Shown here one piece after another: positions 39,173 through 50,754 of a stretch of 64,000 nucleotides of DNA. The notes beneath the pieces were generated by a model, which worked only from the letters and a program-made list of their open reading frames with translations, made no database searches and had not been told where the DNA came from. Source of the stretch: Nocardioides caeni (GTDB taxonomy: Bacteria; Actinomycetota; Actinomycetes; Propionibacteriales; Nocardioidaceae); NCBI RefSeq assembly GCF_004912195.1, contig NZ_STGW01000007.1:380-64379 (forward strand), given 5' to 3'. The stretch's first letter is position 1. Each line of letters starts with the position of its first letter. A program made the position numbers and the translations under genes.

Positions 39173-40223
39173 CATGAGCGTCGGATGGCAGAGCGAGGAC
39201 GTGGCCCTGCGGTGGCCGTGGCTGGTCGTCGCCCTCATCGCCCTCGTCGTGGTGCTGCTGGTGTGGTGGGGCGTGGTCCGCGGGGGCCGTCCTCCCGCCG
39301 GAGCGGCGTACGTCGCCCACGCGACCCGGCTGCGGAGCCTGCCGCGCTATCAGGCGCTCGTGCAGCAGCGTCGGGTGATCGGTGTGCTGGTCAGCATCGC
39401 GGCGCTGGTCACCGCCGCCGGCGCGATCGTGCTCGCGGGCCGGGTGCAGGAGCGGCAGACCCTGGAGCAGAACGACCGCACCCGCGACATCATGCTGTGC
39501 CTCGACGCCTCGGGGTCGATGGCCGAGGTCGACGCCGACGTGCTGCGGGAGTTCCGCACCATCGTCGACGGCCTGCAGGGCGAGCGGATCGGGCTGACGA
39601 TCTGGAGCGGCGTCGCGATCACGATCTTCCCACTCACCGACGACTACGACTACGTCGTGGACCAGCTCGCGGAGGCGGAGGCGGCCTTCGCGTCCGGCGA
39701 CGTCCACAGCGACGACTACGCGCTCTACACCGCCGGCACGGTCATCGACTGGGACGTGCAGTCCCAGCTCGGCGACGGGCTCGCGTCCTGCGTCCAGCGC
39801 TTCGACCGGCGCGACGAGGACCGCAGTCGCGCGATCGTCCTGGCCTCGGACAACGAGCCTCTCGGCGAGGGCATCTTCACGGTCGAGGAGGCCGCCGAGT
39901 TCGCCGCCGACGAGGAGGTCGTCGTGCACGGCATCGCCGCGCCGCTGACGGCCGACCGGCCGCGGGCGGAGCAGCAGTTCGCCGAGGCGATGTCCACCAC
40001 GGGTGGTTCCTTCTCGCTGCTCGGAGAGGACGGCAGCGCGGCGGCCGTCGTCGAGGCGATCGGGGAGCTGGAGGCCGTGGAGATCGACCGACCGCCGTTG
40101 GCGCAGGTCCTCGACCGGCCCACGGCGGGCACCCTGCTCGCCGGACTCGGCCTCGCCGGTCTCGTCCTGGTGTGGATCGCCGAGGCGATCCTGGCGTTCC
40201 GCGGACGAAGGAGGACACCGTGA
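39165..40223 (+). CDS. VWA domain membrane protein (BatA-like)
   Basis: Protein of 352 residues. Transmembrane helices at about 17-38 and 71-93, a VWA domain (about 105-300) with a complete MIDAS DASGS (114-118) and a C-terminal helix (about 325-348). It matches the BatA layout of two N-terminal helices, VWA, one C-terminal helix. The Asp in ASDNEPLG supplies the fifth MIDAS ligand. Starts at ATG 39165 or 39174. Overlaps both neighbours. Confidence 0.85.
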   Translation: MSDMSVGWQSEDVALRWPWLVVALIALVVVLLVWWGVVRGGRPPAGAAYVAHATRLRSLPRYQALVQQRRVIGVLVSIAALVTAAGAIVLAGRVQERQTLEQNDRTRDIMLCLDASGSMAEVDADVLREFRTIVDGLQGERIGLTIWSGVAITIFPLTDDYDYVVDQLAEAEAAFASGDVHSDDYALYTAGTVIDWDVQSQLGDGLASCVQRFDRRDEDRSRAIVLASDNEPLGEGIFTVEEAAEFAADEEVVVHGIAAPLTADRPRAEQQFAEAMSTTGGSFSLLGEDGSAAAVVEAIGELEAVEIDRPPLAQVLDRPTAGTLLAGLGLAGLVLVWIAEAILAFRGRRRTP

Positions 40224-41179
40224 TCGGCCCCGTGGCCGCGACCGGCCTGACCATCGCCCGACGGGTGGCGATCGTCCTTGCCTTCGTCGCCGTCCTGCTC
40301 CGTCCTGGTCTCGGCGAGGCCGAGTCGCCCGTGCAGCTCAGCGACCTCGACGTCCTGGTCGTCCTCGACGTGACGAGGTCGATGGCTGCGCTGGACCACC
40401 AGGCAGGAGAGGACAAGGAGGCGCGGATCACCGGCGCCAAGGCCGACCTCGCCGATCTCGCTGCGGCGCTGCCCGGCGCCCGCTTCGGCATGGTCACCTT
40501 CGGCGCGGAGGGCCGGCTGACGGTCCCGTTCACGACGGACGCCGCGGCCTTCCTCGCCGCGGTCGAGACGACCTACCTGGAGCGCCCCCGCGACGGCGCG
40601 GGTTCCCGAGCCGACCGCGGCGCCTCCGAGACGACGGCCGTGCTGGCCCGTGCCGAGGAGCAGCGCCCCGAGCGGAGGCGCATCGTCGTCTACGTCGGCG
40701 ACGGGGAGGACACCTCGGAGGAGGGCGCGGACCAGACCTTCGAGGACGCCGCCGATCTCGTCGCCGACGGCGTCGTCCTCGGCTACGGCACCGAGGACGG
40801 GGCCGCGATGCCCGCCTCGGACGACCTCGACGACTCCGAGGGCTATGTCGAGGATCCCGAAACGGGAAGCACCGCGATCTCCCGCGCCGACTTCGACAAC
40901 CTGCAGGCGATCGCGCACGAGCTCGGCGTGCCCTACGTCCACCGCACCAGCTCCGGAGGCATCGACGACATCGCCGAGGACTTCGAGTCGTCGTACGTCG
41001 ACGGCGAGGGCGGCCGCGACGATCGGCCGGCCGAGCACGACCTGACCTGGGTCGCCGGCCTGGTGCTGCTCGCGCTGGTGCTGCTGGAGCTGCGGGCGGG
41101 TTGGCGGTCCACCTGGCGTGCGCACCGCACCCTGGACGACCGAGGCCCCGCCGGCCGAGCGAAGGGGGCGCGGGCATGA
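40220..41179 (+). CDS. VWA domain membrane protein (BatB-like)
   Basis: Protein of 319 residues with one N-terminal helix (about 12-30), a VWA domain (about 42-260) and a C-terminal helix (about 275-292). The MIDAS reads DVTRS (50-54), a Thr variant of DxSxS. VGDGEDT provides the downstream Asp. Paralogue of the gene just upstream. GTG 40220 overlaps the prior stop codon and the end overlaps the TPR gene (ATGA). Confidence 0.85.
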   Translation: MIGPVAATGLTIARRVAIVLAFVAVLLRPGLGEAESPVQLSDLDVLVVLDVTRSMAALDHQAGEDKEARITGAKADLADLAAALPGARFGMVTFGAEGRLTVPFTTDAAAFLAAVETTYLERPRDGAGSRADRGASETTAVLARAEEQRPERRRIVVYVGDGEDTSEEGADQTFEDAADLVADGVVLGYGTEDGAAMPASDDLDDSEGYVEDPETGSTAISRADFDNLQAIAHELGVPYVHRTSSGGIDDIAEDFESSYVDGEGGRDDRPAEHDLTWVAGLVLLALVLLELRAGWRSTWRAHRTLDDRGPAGRAKGARA

Positions 41180-41886
41180 CCTCGACCAACCCACGCAGCG
41201 GGCTCCGGACGATCCTCGTGCTCGCCGGGATCCTGCCGACGCTGATCGTCCTGGCGTTCGCCGTCAAGGTCGGGCTGATGCTGCGGGCCGATGCGGCCGG
41301 ACGCGATGCCTTCGATCGCGGCGACCACGACGGAGCGGCCGCCGACTTCCACGGCAACCGGAGTCTCAACTGGCTCGAGCCGTGGATCGCCGCCTTCGGC
41401 GAGGGCGCCAGCTGGCACGCCGACGGCGACCCGGGCCGGGCGATCGGCAGCTACGAGAAGGCGCTCGAGGACGTGCCGGACGCCGAGGAGTGCACCGTCC
41501 GGATCAACCTCGCCCTCGCCCACGAGTCCGTCGGCGACACCTTCCTGGAGGACCAGGACACCGAGGCCGCGGTCGAGTCGTGGCAGGCCGGACTCGACGC
41601 CCTGCGCGAGGCGGACTGTCCGACGGACGCCGGTCGCGGCAAGGAGCAGAGCGAGGACGCCGCCGCCGTGGAGAAGCGGCTGGAGGAGAAGCTGCAGCAG
41701 CAACAGCAGGATCCTCCGCCCCAGCCGCAGGAGCCCGAACCAGAGCTGCAGGAGCCGCCCCCGGACCCGGGCGAGGACCCGCGCCAGGAACGCCTCGAGC
41801 GCAACAACCAGCAGGGCCGGAGCCAGCGTCGCGAGGACCAGGAGCTCTACGACGACGGCAACTACGGGTTCCCCGAGAGCTGGTAG
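41176..41886 (+). CDS. TPR-repeat membrane-anchored protein (BatC-like)
   Basis: Protein of 236 residues. A transmembrane helix (about 11-31) is followed by two or three TPR-like helical repeats (about 40-155). The C-terminus is a charged, low-complexity tail rich in Gln, Pro, Glu and Arg (about 160-236), ending YGFPESW. BatC-type TPR partners close such operons. It converges on the coxG-like gene with no gap at all (stop codon ends at 41886, the convergent one begins at 41887). Confidence 0.8.
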   Translation: MTSTNPRSGLRTILVLAGILPTLIVLAFAVKVGLMLRADAAGRDAFDRGDHDGAAADFHGNRSLNWLEPWIAAFGEGASWHADGDPGRAIGSYEKALEDVPDAEECTVRINLALAHESVGDTFLEDQDTEAAVESWQAGLDALREADCPTDAGRGKEQSEDAAAVEKRLEEKLQQQQQDPPPQPQEPEPELQEPPPDPGEDPRQERLERNNQQGRSQRREDQELYDDGNYGFPESW

Positions 41887-42600
41887 CTACCGGGACAGCA
41901 CCCTCCGCAGCAGCGCCAGGAGCGCGACGACCCCCAACCCGATCGCAGCCTTCTTCCCATAGGTCCGGAGCAGGATCGGCACCACGGTCGAGCCGAGGTC
42001 GAGGGCGTCGTCGGCCGGAGTGGGCGCGGGCGCGGCACGGGCAGGCGCCGGGGTGGGGGCCGGGACGGACGCCGGTGGTGGTGCCGCGGCCGCCGGCTCG
42101 GGATCCGTCCCGGCGGCCGCGGAGTCCTCGGTGGGTGGCACGTCGCCGGCCAGGCGCTGCTCGAGGCAGGTGACGAACTGGCCGAGCAGCTTGTCGGAGA
42201 CGTCCTGCATGACGCCGCGTCCGAACTGCGCCGGCTTGCCGGTGATGGCGAGGTCGGTGACCACCTCGACCCGGGTCGCCGGGCCGTCGGCGGCCATGGT
42301 GACCGTCACGGTCGCCCCGGCCGTGCCGTTGCCCCGCTTGTCGCGGCCCTTGGCCACCACGACGAACCGGCCCGCCGACTCGTCACGTTCGGTGAACGAG
42401 CCGGCACCGGCGTACACCAGGGCGATCGGGCCGAGCTTGACCTTGCAGGTGCCCTCGAAGGTCGGGTGCCCGTCGGCGTCCTCTCCGACGGCGGTCACCT
42501 GGGCGCCGGGGAAGCACTCGGCGAGCCCGCCGATGTCCTGGAAGTGTGACCAGGCGGCATCGACGGCGGTCGGGACGGTGAAGGAGTGGGTGAGCTCCAT
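41887..42600 (-). CDS. CoxG-like SRPBCC family protein with C-terminal membrane anchor
   Basis: Protein of 237 residues. The N-terminal SRPBCC/START-like domain (1-150) begins MELTHSFTVPTAVDAAW. A Pro/Ala-rich linker (155-205) leads to a C-terminal helix (about 215-232, ending LLRRVLSR) that should anchor it to the membrane. CoxG in Oligotropha and Mycobacterium tethers CO dehydrogenase to the cytoplasmic membrane. By its place behind the FAD-subunit gene it probably tethers the hydroxylase here. The tail may also bind quinones (inference from CoxG work). Confidence 0.82.
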   Translation of the reverse strand: MELTHSFTVPTAVDAAWSHFQDIGGLAECFPGAQVTAVGEDADGHPTFEGTCKVKLGPIALVYAGAGSFTERDESAGRFVVVAKGRDKRGNGTAGATVTVTMAADGPATRVEVVTDLAITGKPAQFGRGVMQDVSDKLLGQFVTCLEQRLAGDVPPTEDSAAAGTDPEPAAAAPPPASVPAPTPAPARAAPAPTPADDALDLGSTVVPILLRTYGKKAAIGLGVVALLALLRRVLSR

Positions 42601-42614
42601 CCGTGGCGCCGTCC

Positions 42615-43468
42615 TCAGCCGCGACCCGCAGCGGCCAGCACGGCCCGGCGGGTCATCACGGTCGCGATGTGGCGGCGGTAGTCGGCGTCGCCGTTGAGGT
42701 CGCTGGGCGGGTTGGTGCCGTCGGCGACGAGAGCGGCGGCGCCGGCGACGGCGTCCTCCGTGGCGGGACGGCCGGCGAGCGCCTCCTCGACCGCGTGGGC
42801 GCGCAACGGGGTCGAGCCCATGTTGGTGAGCCCCACCCGCGCCTCGGCGATGGTGTCGCCCTCGAGCCGGACCGTCGCCGCGACCGCCACGATCGGCCAC
42901 TGGTGGGCGATCCGCACGAACTTCTCGTACGACGCCCCCCAGCCGTCGTGCTTCGGGACCCGCACCTCGGTGAGGATCTCGTCGTCGGAGATCGCCGTCT
43001 CGAAGAGGTCGACGAAGAAGTCGGCGCCCGGGATCTCCCGGGTGCCGCCGGGACCCTGGACGACGAAGGTCGAGCCGAGCGCCAGCGCCGGCGCCCCGAG
43101 GTCGCCGGCCGGATCGGCGTGGGCGAGCGCCCCGCCGAAGGTGCCGCGGTGGCGGACCTGGGCGTCGGCAAGGTGCGTGATCGCCTTGCTGATCAGCAGC
43201 GCGTGCTCGTGGACGAGCGGATCGCGACCGACGTCGTGGTGCGTGGTCATGGCGCCGATCACGAGGTGGTCGCCCCCGTCGCGGACGCCACGCAGGCTGT
43301 CGATGCGGCCGAGGTCGATCACCCACTCGGGGGCGTTGAGCCGCATCCGCAGGACGGGGAGGAGGCTCTGGCCGCCGGCGATGATCTTGGCGTCGTCGCC
43401 GTGCTCGGCGAGGGCGGCGAGCGCCTCCTCGACCGAGGTCGGCGCGACGTACTCGAAGGCTGCGGGGA

Positions 43469-43472
<4 letters not shown>
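42615..43472 (-). CDS. Molybdenum hydroxylase FAD-binding subunit (CoxM-like)
   Basis: Medium subunit of 285 residues, FAD-binding PCMH type. IIAGGQSLLPVLRMRL (about 30-45) and RHRGTFGGALAHADPAGD (about 107-124) are the two FAD motifs. It transfers electrons from the Fe-S clusters. ATG overlaps the stop codon of the large-subunit gene, giving gene order S, L, M, G in transcription direction; typical coxMSL has M first. Confidence 0.9.
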
Positions 43473-45921
<2,449 letters not shown>

Positions 45922-45925
<4 letters not shown>

Positions 45926-46401
45926 GCCGACGCTCCTTCCGTCGTACCCGCCGCGTGCTGAACCGCGCGGACGATGTTGTGGTAGCCCGTGCAGCGGCAC
46001 AGGTTGCCCTCGAGACCGAGCCGGATCGCCTCCTCCGACGGGTCCGGGTTGTCCTTGAGGAGGTCGACGGTCTGCATGATCATTCCGGGGGTGCAGAATC
46101 CGCACTGCAGGCCGTGGCACTCGCGGAAGGCCTCCTGCACCGGGTGCAGCGTCCCGTCCTCCGCGGCCAGGCCCTCGATGGTGGTGACCTCGGCGCCGTC
46201 GGCCTGGACGGCGAGGACGTTGCACGACTTCACGCTCGTGCCGTCGAGGTGGACGGTGCACGCCCCGCAGTTGCTGGTGTCGCAACCGATGACGGTGCCG
46301 GTCTTGCCGAGCTGCTCGCGCAGGTACTGCACCAGCAGCATCCGCGGTTCGACGTCGTCGCTGACCTGCGATCCGTCGACGGTGAGGTTGATCCGGGCCA
46401 T
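45922..46401 (-). CDS. Molybdenum hydroxylase [2Fe-2S] small subunit (CoxS-like)
   Basis: Small subunit of 159 residues carrying two [2Fe-2S] clusters. The plant-type cluster uses Cys40, Cys45, Cys48 and Cys60 in [11 protein letters not shown]. The second cluster uses Cys100, Cys103, Cys135 and Cys137 in CGFCTPGM and CRCTGY. All eight cysteines are intact. ATG 46401 was chosen because [10 protein letters not shown] is the family N-terminus and GGGAGAGTC lies upstream. First gene of the structural operon; a CRP-like box lies 25 nt upstream. Confidence 0.93.
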
Positions 46402-46425
46402 GACTCTCCCTTGAGCGCAGGAACC

Positions 46426-46441
46426 TGTGACCCGGCTCACG
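46426..46441. promoter_or_regulatory. CRP/GlxR-like operator between the hydroxylase operon and the TIGR02206 gene
   Basis: TGTGA-N6-TCACG matches the CRP/GlxR consensus TGTGA-N6-TCACA except for the last base. It sits in the 137-bp divergent region, 25 bp upstream of the small-subunit start. TAGCGT on the minus strand overlaps its edge at 46439-46444 as a possible -10. Confidence 0.4.
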
Positions 46442-46538
46442 CTAGGCACCGTGGGTTGGCACGAGGTTGGCGCGGACCGTCGACGGTTTGAGTACCCATA
46501 CGGCGTGCCCGGCCGGCCGACTCCGACAGGCTGGTGAC

Positions 46539-47249
46539 GTGGTCACCGACGGGAGCCACCAGTTCACGACCCTCGGCGCCTCCCACCTCACCGCGCTCGC
46601 GGTCTTCCTGATCCTCTGCTGGCCCCTGGTCGTCCTCGGGCGGCGGCAGCGCGTGACGGGCGACGACCTCCGCTTCCGTCGCGCGTTCGCCGTCGCGATC
46701 CCGCTCTTCACGATCCCGATGCAGGCGCTGCAGTTCACTCCCTCGGAGTGGGACCTCGACACCTCCCTGCCGCTGCAGATCTGCGACTTCGCCTGGGTGG
46801 TCGCGGTGTATGCATTGTGGACCGGCCGACGCTGGGCGGCGAGCGTCAACTGGCTGTGGGGCACGACCCTCACCCTGCAGGGCATGATCACCCCCGACCT
46901 GGGCTCTGGCTGGGCCGAGCCGCGGTTCTGGATGTTCTGGGGCATGCACGCGCTGATCGTCTGGTCGGCGATCTATCTCGTCTGGGGCCTGCGCATCACG
47001 CCCCGCTGGCGCGACTATCGCCTGACCGTGGCCCTGACGACCCTGTGGGCGGCAGCCGCGATGACCTTCAACGCCATCGTGGGCACCAACTACGGCTACC
47101 TCAACGGCAAGCCGCACCGCGCCTCCGTACTGGACGCGCTGCCGGCCTGGCCGACCTACGTCGTGATCGAGGTCCTCGTCGTCTCGGCCGTCTGGGCGCT
47201 GATGACGTGGCTGTGGGTCAGGCGTCCGCAACCGCCAGTCGCGCCTTGA
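46539..47249 (+). CDS. TIGR02206/YwaF family membrane protein
   Basis: Integral membrane protein of 236 residues with six or seven helices. [19 protein letters not shown], the [21 protein letters not shown] loop (about 70-90) and a conserved Trp-rich WGMHALIVW helix match the YwaF/TIGR02206 family of unknown function. GTG 46539 was chosen because the upstream in-frame TTG at 46467 would add residues without similarity and overlap the control region. It overlaps the convergent GAF regulator by 32 nt. Confidence 0.75.
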   Translation: MVTDGSHQFTTLGASHLTALAVFLILCWPLVVLGRRQRVTGDDLRFRRAFAVAIPLFTIPMQALQFTPSEWDLDTSLPLQICDFAWVVAVYALWTGRRWAASVNWLWGTTLTLQGMITPDLGSGWAEPRFWMFWGMHALIVWSAIYLVWGLRITPRWRDYRLTVALTTLWAAAAMTFNAIVGTNYGYLNGKPHRASVLDALPAWPTYVVIEVLVVSAVWALMTWLWVRRPQPPVAP

Positions 47250-48459
47250 GCAGCGGTACGGCGGGGTGGTGCTCGCGTCCCTCGGCACGGAGCCGCAGCA
47301 GGCAGGCCTCCAGCACCGCGGTGTCGTAGGGCGCCAGCTCGATGTAGTGCAGCACCGCGTCGGGCTGGGGGTCGGCGAGCAGGGCCTCGCGGACGGCGAC
47401 GGCGACGTACTCCCCCATCTGGACGAGGGCCGGGCTCTCCGTGCCGGGCAGCAGGTCGCCGCCGTAGGCGTCGACGGCCGCGGCGACGTCGCCACGGCGC
47501 AGCAGCCCGAGGACATGGTCGACGTCGGTGGCGATCGGCATCAGCAGGCGGTAGGGGCGGGAGGCGAGCTGTCCGGCGAGGGCGTGGCGCAGGTGCGAGA
47601 CCTCCGCCTTGAGCGTGGAGAACGTGACGGCGTGGTCGCCGTAGAGCATGGCGTGGAGCTGCTCGAGGGACAGCCCGTCGGGGTGCAGCGCCAGCAGGGC
47701 GAGGATCTCGCTCTGTCGCCGGTTGAGCAGCAGCCGCTGCCCGTCGACCCGTGCCTCCGCCGTGCCGAGCACGCTCAGCACGAGGCCCGGCTCCGCGACG
47801 CCCTCGGTCACTGACGTCCCGTCGACGTAGTGACGGGTGCTCGGCAGGGCCTGCTCGACGAGGCGGGCCAGGACCCGGGCGGTGGCCAGTCCGATCGGGT
47901 GGGTGCGCTCCCAGGTCGTGGAGATGTCGAGCACGCCGAGCTTGGCGCCGCTGACCGGGTCGTGCACGGGCGCGGCCCAGCAGACCCAGTTGTGCACGAT
48001 CGGCGCGTAGTGCTCGGCGCTGAAGACCATCGCCGGGCGGTCGAGCCGGTTGGCGAGATCGAGCGCATTGGTGCCGACCGAGCGGTCGTCCCAGCGACCG
48101 CCCACCACGAAGTTGACGCTCTCGGCCTTGCGCCGCATCACGCGGCCGCCGTAGGTCCACAGCACGCGGGTGTCGGGGTCGGTGACCGCGAGGACGAGGT
48201 CGCCGTCCTCGGCCGTGCGCCGCAGCTCCTCCTCCACCCGCTCGACCGCGACCTGCAGCGGCGAGCCGTCCCAGAAGGACCGAGTCTCCGCCTCGTCGGC
48301 GAGCGGTGCCTCGACGACGTCGCGGGCGACCGTCGTGCCGGAGCGCTGCCAGCTGTCGAGGATCTCGGGGCGCACCAGGGTGGCTGCCCGGTCGCCGTCC
48401 TCGACGAAGGTGGACCAGGCGGACAGGGCGGCGCGGCGTCGCTCGAGGAGCTCGTCCAT
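47218..48459 (-). CDS. GAF domain transcriptional regulator
   Basis: Protein of 413 residues. The N-terminus has the SWQRSG segment (about 37-42) typical of AcoR-like regulators. A GAF domain follows (about 65-190; VNFVVGGRWDDRSVGTNAL, IVHNWVCWAAPVHDP). The C-terminus has a winged-helix region (about 240-300, LLLNRRQSEILALLALHPDG) and a BTAD-like helical end. It lacks the AAA+ and sigma54-interacting domain, as expected in actinobacteria. It may sense a hydroxylase substrate. ATG 48459 is preferred; GTG 48468 is possible. It lies between the hydroxylase structural and maturation genes. Confidence 0.78.
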   Translation of the reverse strand: MDELLERRRAALSAWSTFVEDGDRAATLVRPEILDSWQRSGTTVARDVVEAPLADEAETRSFWDGSPLQVAVERVEEELRRTAEDGDLVLAVTDPDTRVLWTYGGRVMRRKAESVNFVVGGRWDDRSVGTNALDLANRLDRPAMVFSAEHYAPIVHNWVCWAAPVHDPVSGAKLGVLDISTTWERTHPIGLATARVLARLVEQALPSTRHYVDGTSVTEGVAEPGLVLSVLGTAEARVDGQRLLLNRRQSEILALLALHPDGLSLEQLHAMLYGDHAVTFSTLKAEVSHLRHALAGQLASRPYRLLMPIATDVDHVLGLLRRGDVAAAVDAYGGDLLPGTESPALVQMGEYVAVAVREALLADPQPDAVLHYIELAPYDTAVLEACLLRLRAEGREHHPAVPLLKARLAVADA

Positions 48460-48483
48460 GGCGTGCACAGTACCCCCGGTGGC

Positions 48484-48497
48484 GTGACGGGCGTCAC
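48484..48497. promoter_or_regulatory. Small palindrome upstream of the GAF regulator
   Basis: GTGACGGGCGTCAC (5-bp arms, 4-nt spacer) lies 25 nt before the ATG of the regulator and 27 nt after the xdhC stop. It could be an autoregulatory operator or a weak hairpin. Confidence 0.3.
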
Positions 48498-48524
48498 CCC
48501 TTCAGCGGGCGGCCGGCGGCCGGG

Positions 48525-49643
48525 TCAACCGTGGATGCGACCCGCCCGCTCGCCGAGCGGCTCGCCCGACCCGCCCCAGCGGCCCGCCACGATCTCCGCG
48601 GCGATGCTGATCGCGGTCTCCTCCGGCGTACGCGCGCCGAGGTCGAGGCCGATCGGGCTGTGCAGCCGCGCGAGCTCGTCGTCGTCGAGGCCGGCCTCGC
48701 GCAGGCGCTCCATCCGGTCGTCGTGCGTGCGGCGTGAGCCCATCGCGCCGACGTAGCCCACCTCGGGCAGGCGCAGGGCGACCTCGAGCAGCGGGACGTC
48801 GAACTTGGGGTCGTGCGTCAGCACGGTGACGACCGTGCGACGGTCGATGCGTCCCGCCTCCTGCTCGGCGGCCAGGTAGCGGTGCGGCCACTCGACCACG
48901 ACCTCGTCGGCCCCCGGGAAGCGACTGGTCGTCGCGAACACCGGCCGGGCGTCGCAGACCGTGACCCGGTAGCCGAGGAATCCGCCGACCCGGGCCACCG
49001 CCGCAGCGAAGTCGATCGCACCGAACACCAGCAACCGCGGGGCGGGCGCGAACGCCCACACGAACACCCGCATCCCCTCGCCACGGCGCTCGCCGTCGGG
49101 CCCGTAGGACAGCGTCCCGTGGTGTCCCGCCGCCAGCAGGCCCAGGGCGTCGTCGCGGACCGCGTCGTCGATCCGGGCACTGCCGAGGCTCCCCACCACG
49201 CCAGCGTCGGGGCGGATGACGGTCCGGCGCCCGACGTACGACGGATCGGGATGCTCCACGATCGTGGCGACCGCGACGGGCCGGCCGGCGTCGATGTCGC
49301 CCGCGATCTCGCCGAGCTCGGGGAAGGTCTCGCGGCTGACCTTCTCGACATAGACGTCGAGGATGCCGCCGCAGGTCAGGCCGACGGCGAAGGCGTCGTC
49401 GTCGGAGACGCCGTAGCGGTGCAGCTGGGGTGTCCCGGACCCGACGACCTCCTGGGCCAGGTCATAGACGGCGCCCTCCACACACCCACCCGAGACCGAG
49501 CCGACGGCGGACGCGTCCGGCCCGACCAGCATCGAGGCGCCCGGTGGGCGCGGGGCGGAGCGAAAGGTCGCGACCACGGTGCCCATGCCGACGGTCTCGC
49601 CGGCCTCCCACCAGGCCAGCAGCTGGGGCAGCACCTCACGCAT
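48525..49643 (-). CDS. XdhC/CoxI family molybdenum cofactor maturation protein
   Basis: Protein of 372 residues that binds molybdenum cofactor and promotes its sulfuration and insertion into xanthine dehydrogenase-type enzymes. XdhC/CoxI domain near the N-terminus (GSVSGGCVEGAVYD, about 49-62) and a Rossmann-like XdhC_C domain (LLVFGAIDFAAAVARVGGFL; YVGAMGSRRT). ATG 49643 is 8 nt inside the 3' end of the VWA gene. It supports the view that the hydroxylase is of the sulfurated-MPT class. Confidence 0.9.
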   Translation of the reverse strand: MREVLPQLLAWWEAGETVGMGTVVATFRSAPRPPGASMLVGPDASAVGSVSGGCVEGAVYDLAQEVVGSGTPQLHRYGVSDDDAFAVGLTCGGILDVYVEKVSRETFPELGEIAGDIDAGRPVAVATIVEHPDPSYVGRRTVIRPDAGVVGSLGSARIDDAVRDDALGLLAAGHHGTLSYGPDGERRGEGMRVFVWAFAPAPRLLVFGAIDFAAAVARVGGFLGYRVTVCDARPVFATTSRFPGADEVVVEWPHRYLAAEQEAGRIDRRTVVTVLTHDPKFDVPLLEVALRLPEVGYVGAMGSRRTHDDRMERLREAGLDDDELARLHSPIGLDLGARTPEETAISIAAEIVAGRWGGSGEPLGERAGRIHG

Positions 49644-50754
49644 CGGCCAGCACCTCCACGAGCTCGGCGAAGGTCGCCAGCGAGTGGCCGGCGACGAAGT
49701 GGTCGACGTGCGGCAGGACGGCGACGATCCCCTGCTGGAGCGGGGCATAGCCGTCCTTGCCGCGGTGCGGGTTGACCCACACGACACGGTGCGCGAGCCG
49801 GTGCAGCCGCTCGACCTGCTCGCCCAGCAGGCGCGGGTCGCCCCGTTCCCAGCCGTCGCTGAAGATCACCACGACCGCGCCGCGGGCCAGGCCACGCTGG
49901 CCGTGCCGGTCGAGGAACGCCCGGAGGGTCTCGCCGAGCCGCGTGCCCCCCGACCAGTCCGGTACGACGCCACCGGCGGCCGCGATCGCGCGGTCGGCGT
50001 CACGCAGGCGCAGCGGCGGGGTGATCCGGGTGAGCCGTGTGCCGAGGGTGAAGGTCTCCACGCCCGGTCCCGCCTGCGCGATGCGGTGCGCCAGGCGGAG
50101 CAGCGCGTCGGCGTAGCCGCCCATCGAACCGGACACGTCGACGAGCAGCACGACCCGGCGGGCGCGGGTCGCGCGGCGACGATGGTGGATCCGCGCCGGC
50201 TCGCCCATCCGGCGCAGGCTCGCGCGCAGCGTGCGGGAGACGTCGACGGCTCCTCGGCGATGGGGCGAACGGCGGGAGGTCGACCGGACCGGGAGCCGCA
50301 CCCGCAACGAGGCGAACAGGCGCGCGAGCAGGGCACGCTCGGTCGGGTCGAGGGTGGCGACGTCACGGTGCCGGAGAACCTCCGCGGCGCTGGCGGCGGC
50401 GCGGAGGGGATCGTCGTCGACTTCCGATCCGGCGCCAGCGGCCTGGTCGTCGGGGAGCAGCCCGACCCCGGGTCGTTGCTGCACGCCACGAGGGCGCAGG
50501 GTCGGCTCCGCGGTGTCCCGGCTGAACCACTCGTCGAAGAGCCGGTCGTGGCGCTCGAGGTCCTCGCGGCTGGCGCAGAGGGTCGACCGTCCCGCCATGC
50601 GGGTGGCTGCCCGGTCGGCGAGGCCGACGATCCTCACCGCGTCGAGGTAGCTGCGCGTCCGGTCCTGGGTGACGCCGACGCCCGCCGCCCGCAGGGCGAC
50701 GGTGAACCCGACGAGCACCTCGTCGGGTTCCCGGAGCAGCACGGGCGCGGTCAT
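49636..50754 (-). CDS. VWA domain protein, CoxE-like
   Basis: Protein of 372 residues. Helical N-terminus (1-195) and VWA-CoxE domain (about 200-365) with a complete MIDAS DVSGS (206-210). No transmembrane helix. CoxE works with the AAA+ protein CoxD in active-site maturation of CO dehydrogenase. Its start overlaps the MoxR stop (ATGA). Confidence 0.9.
   Translation of the reverse strand: MTAPVLLREPDEVLVGFTVALRAAGVGVTQDRTRSYLDAVRIVGLADRAATRMAGRSTLCASREDLERHDRLFDEWFSRDTAEPTLRPRGVQQRPGVGLLPDDQAAGAGSEVDDDPLRAAASAAEVLRHRDVATLDPTERALLARLFASLRVRLPVRSTSRRSPHRRGAVDVSRTLRASLRRMGEPARIHHRRRATRARRVVLLVDVSGSMGGYADALLRLAHRIAQAGPGVETFTLGTRLTRITPPLRLRDADRAIAAAGGVVPDWSGGTRLGETLRAFLDRHGQRGLARGAVVVIFSDGWERGDPRLLGEQVERLHRLAHRVVWVNPHRGKDGYAPLQQGIVAVLPHVDHFVAGHSLATFAELVEVLADA

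Noticed and set aside
46449..46475. TTGGCACG and TTGGCG considered as a sigma54 promoter for the TIGR02206 gene
   Set aside because: The spacing and -12 element do not match GG-N10-GC, and actinobacteria generally lack sigma54.
46467..46538. Extended N-terminus of the TIGR02206 protein from an upstream TTG
   Set aside because: The extra 24 residues are not hydrophobic or conserved and would cover the divergent control region.
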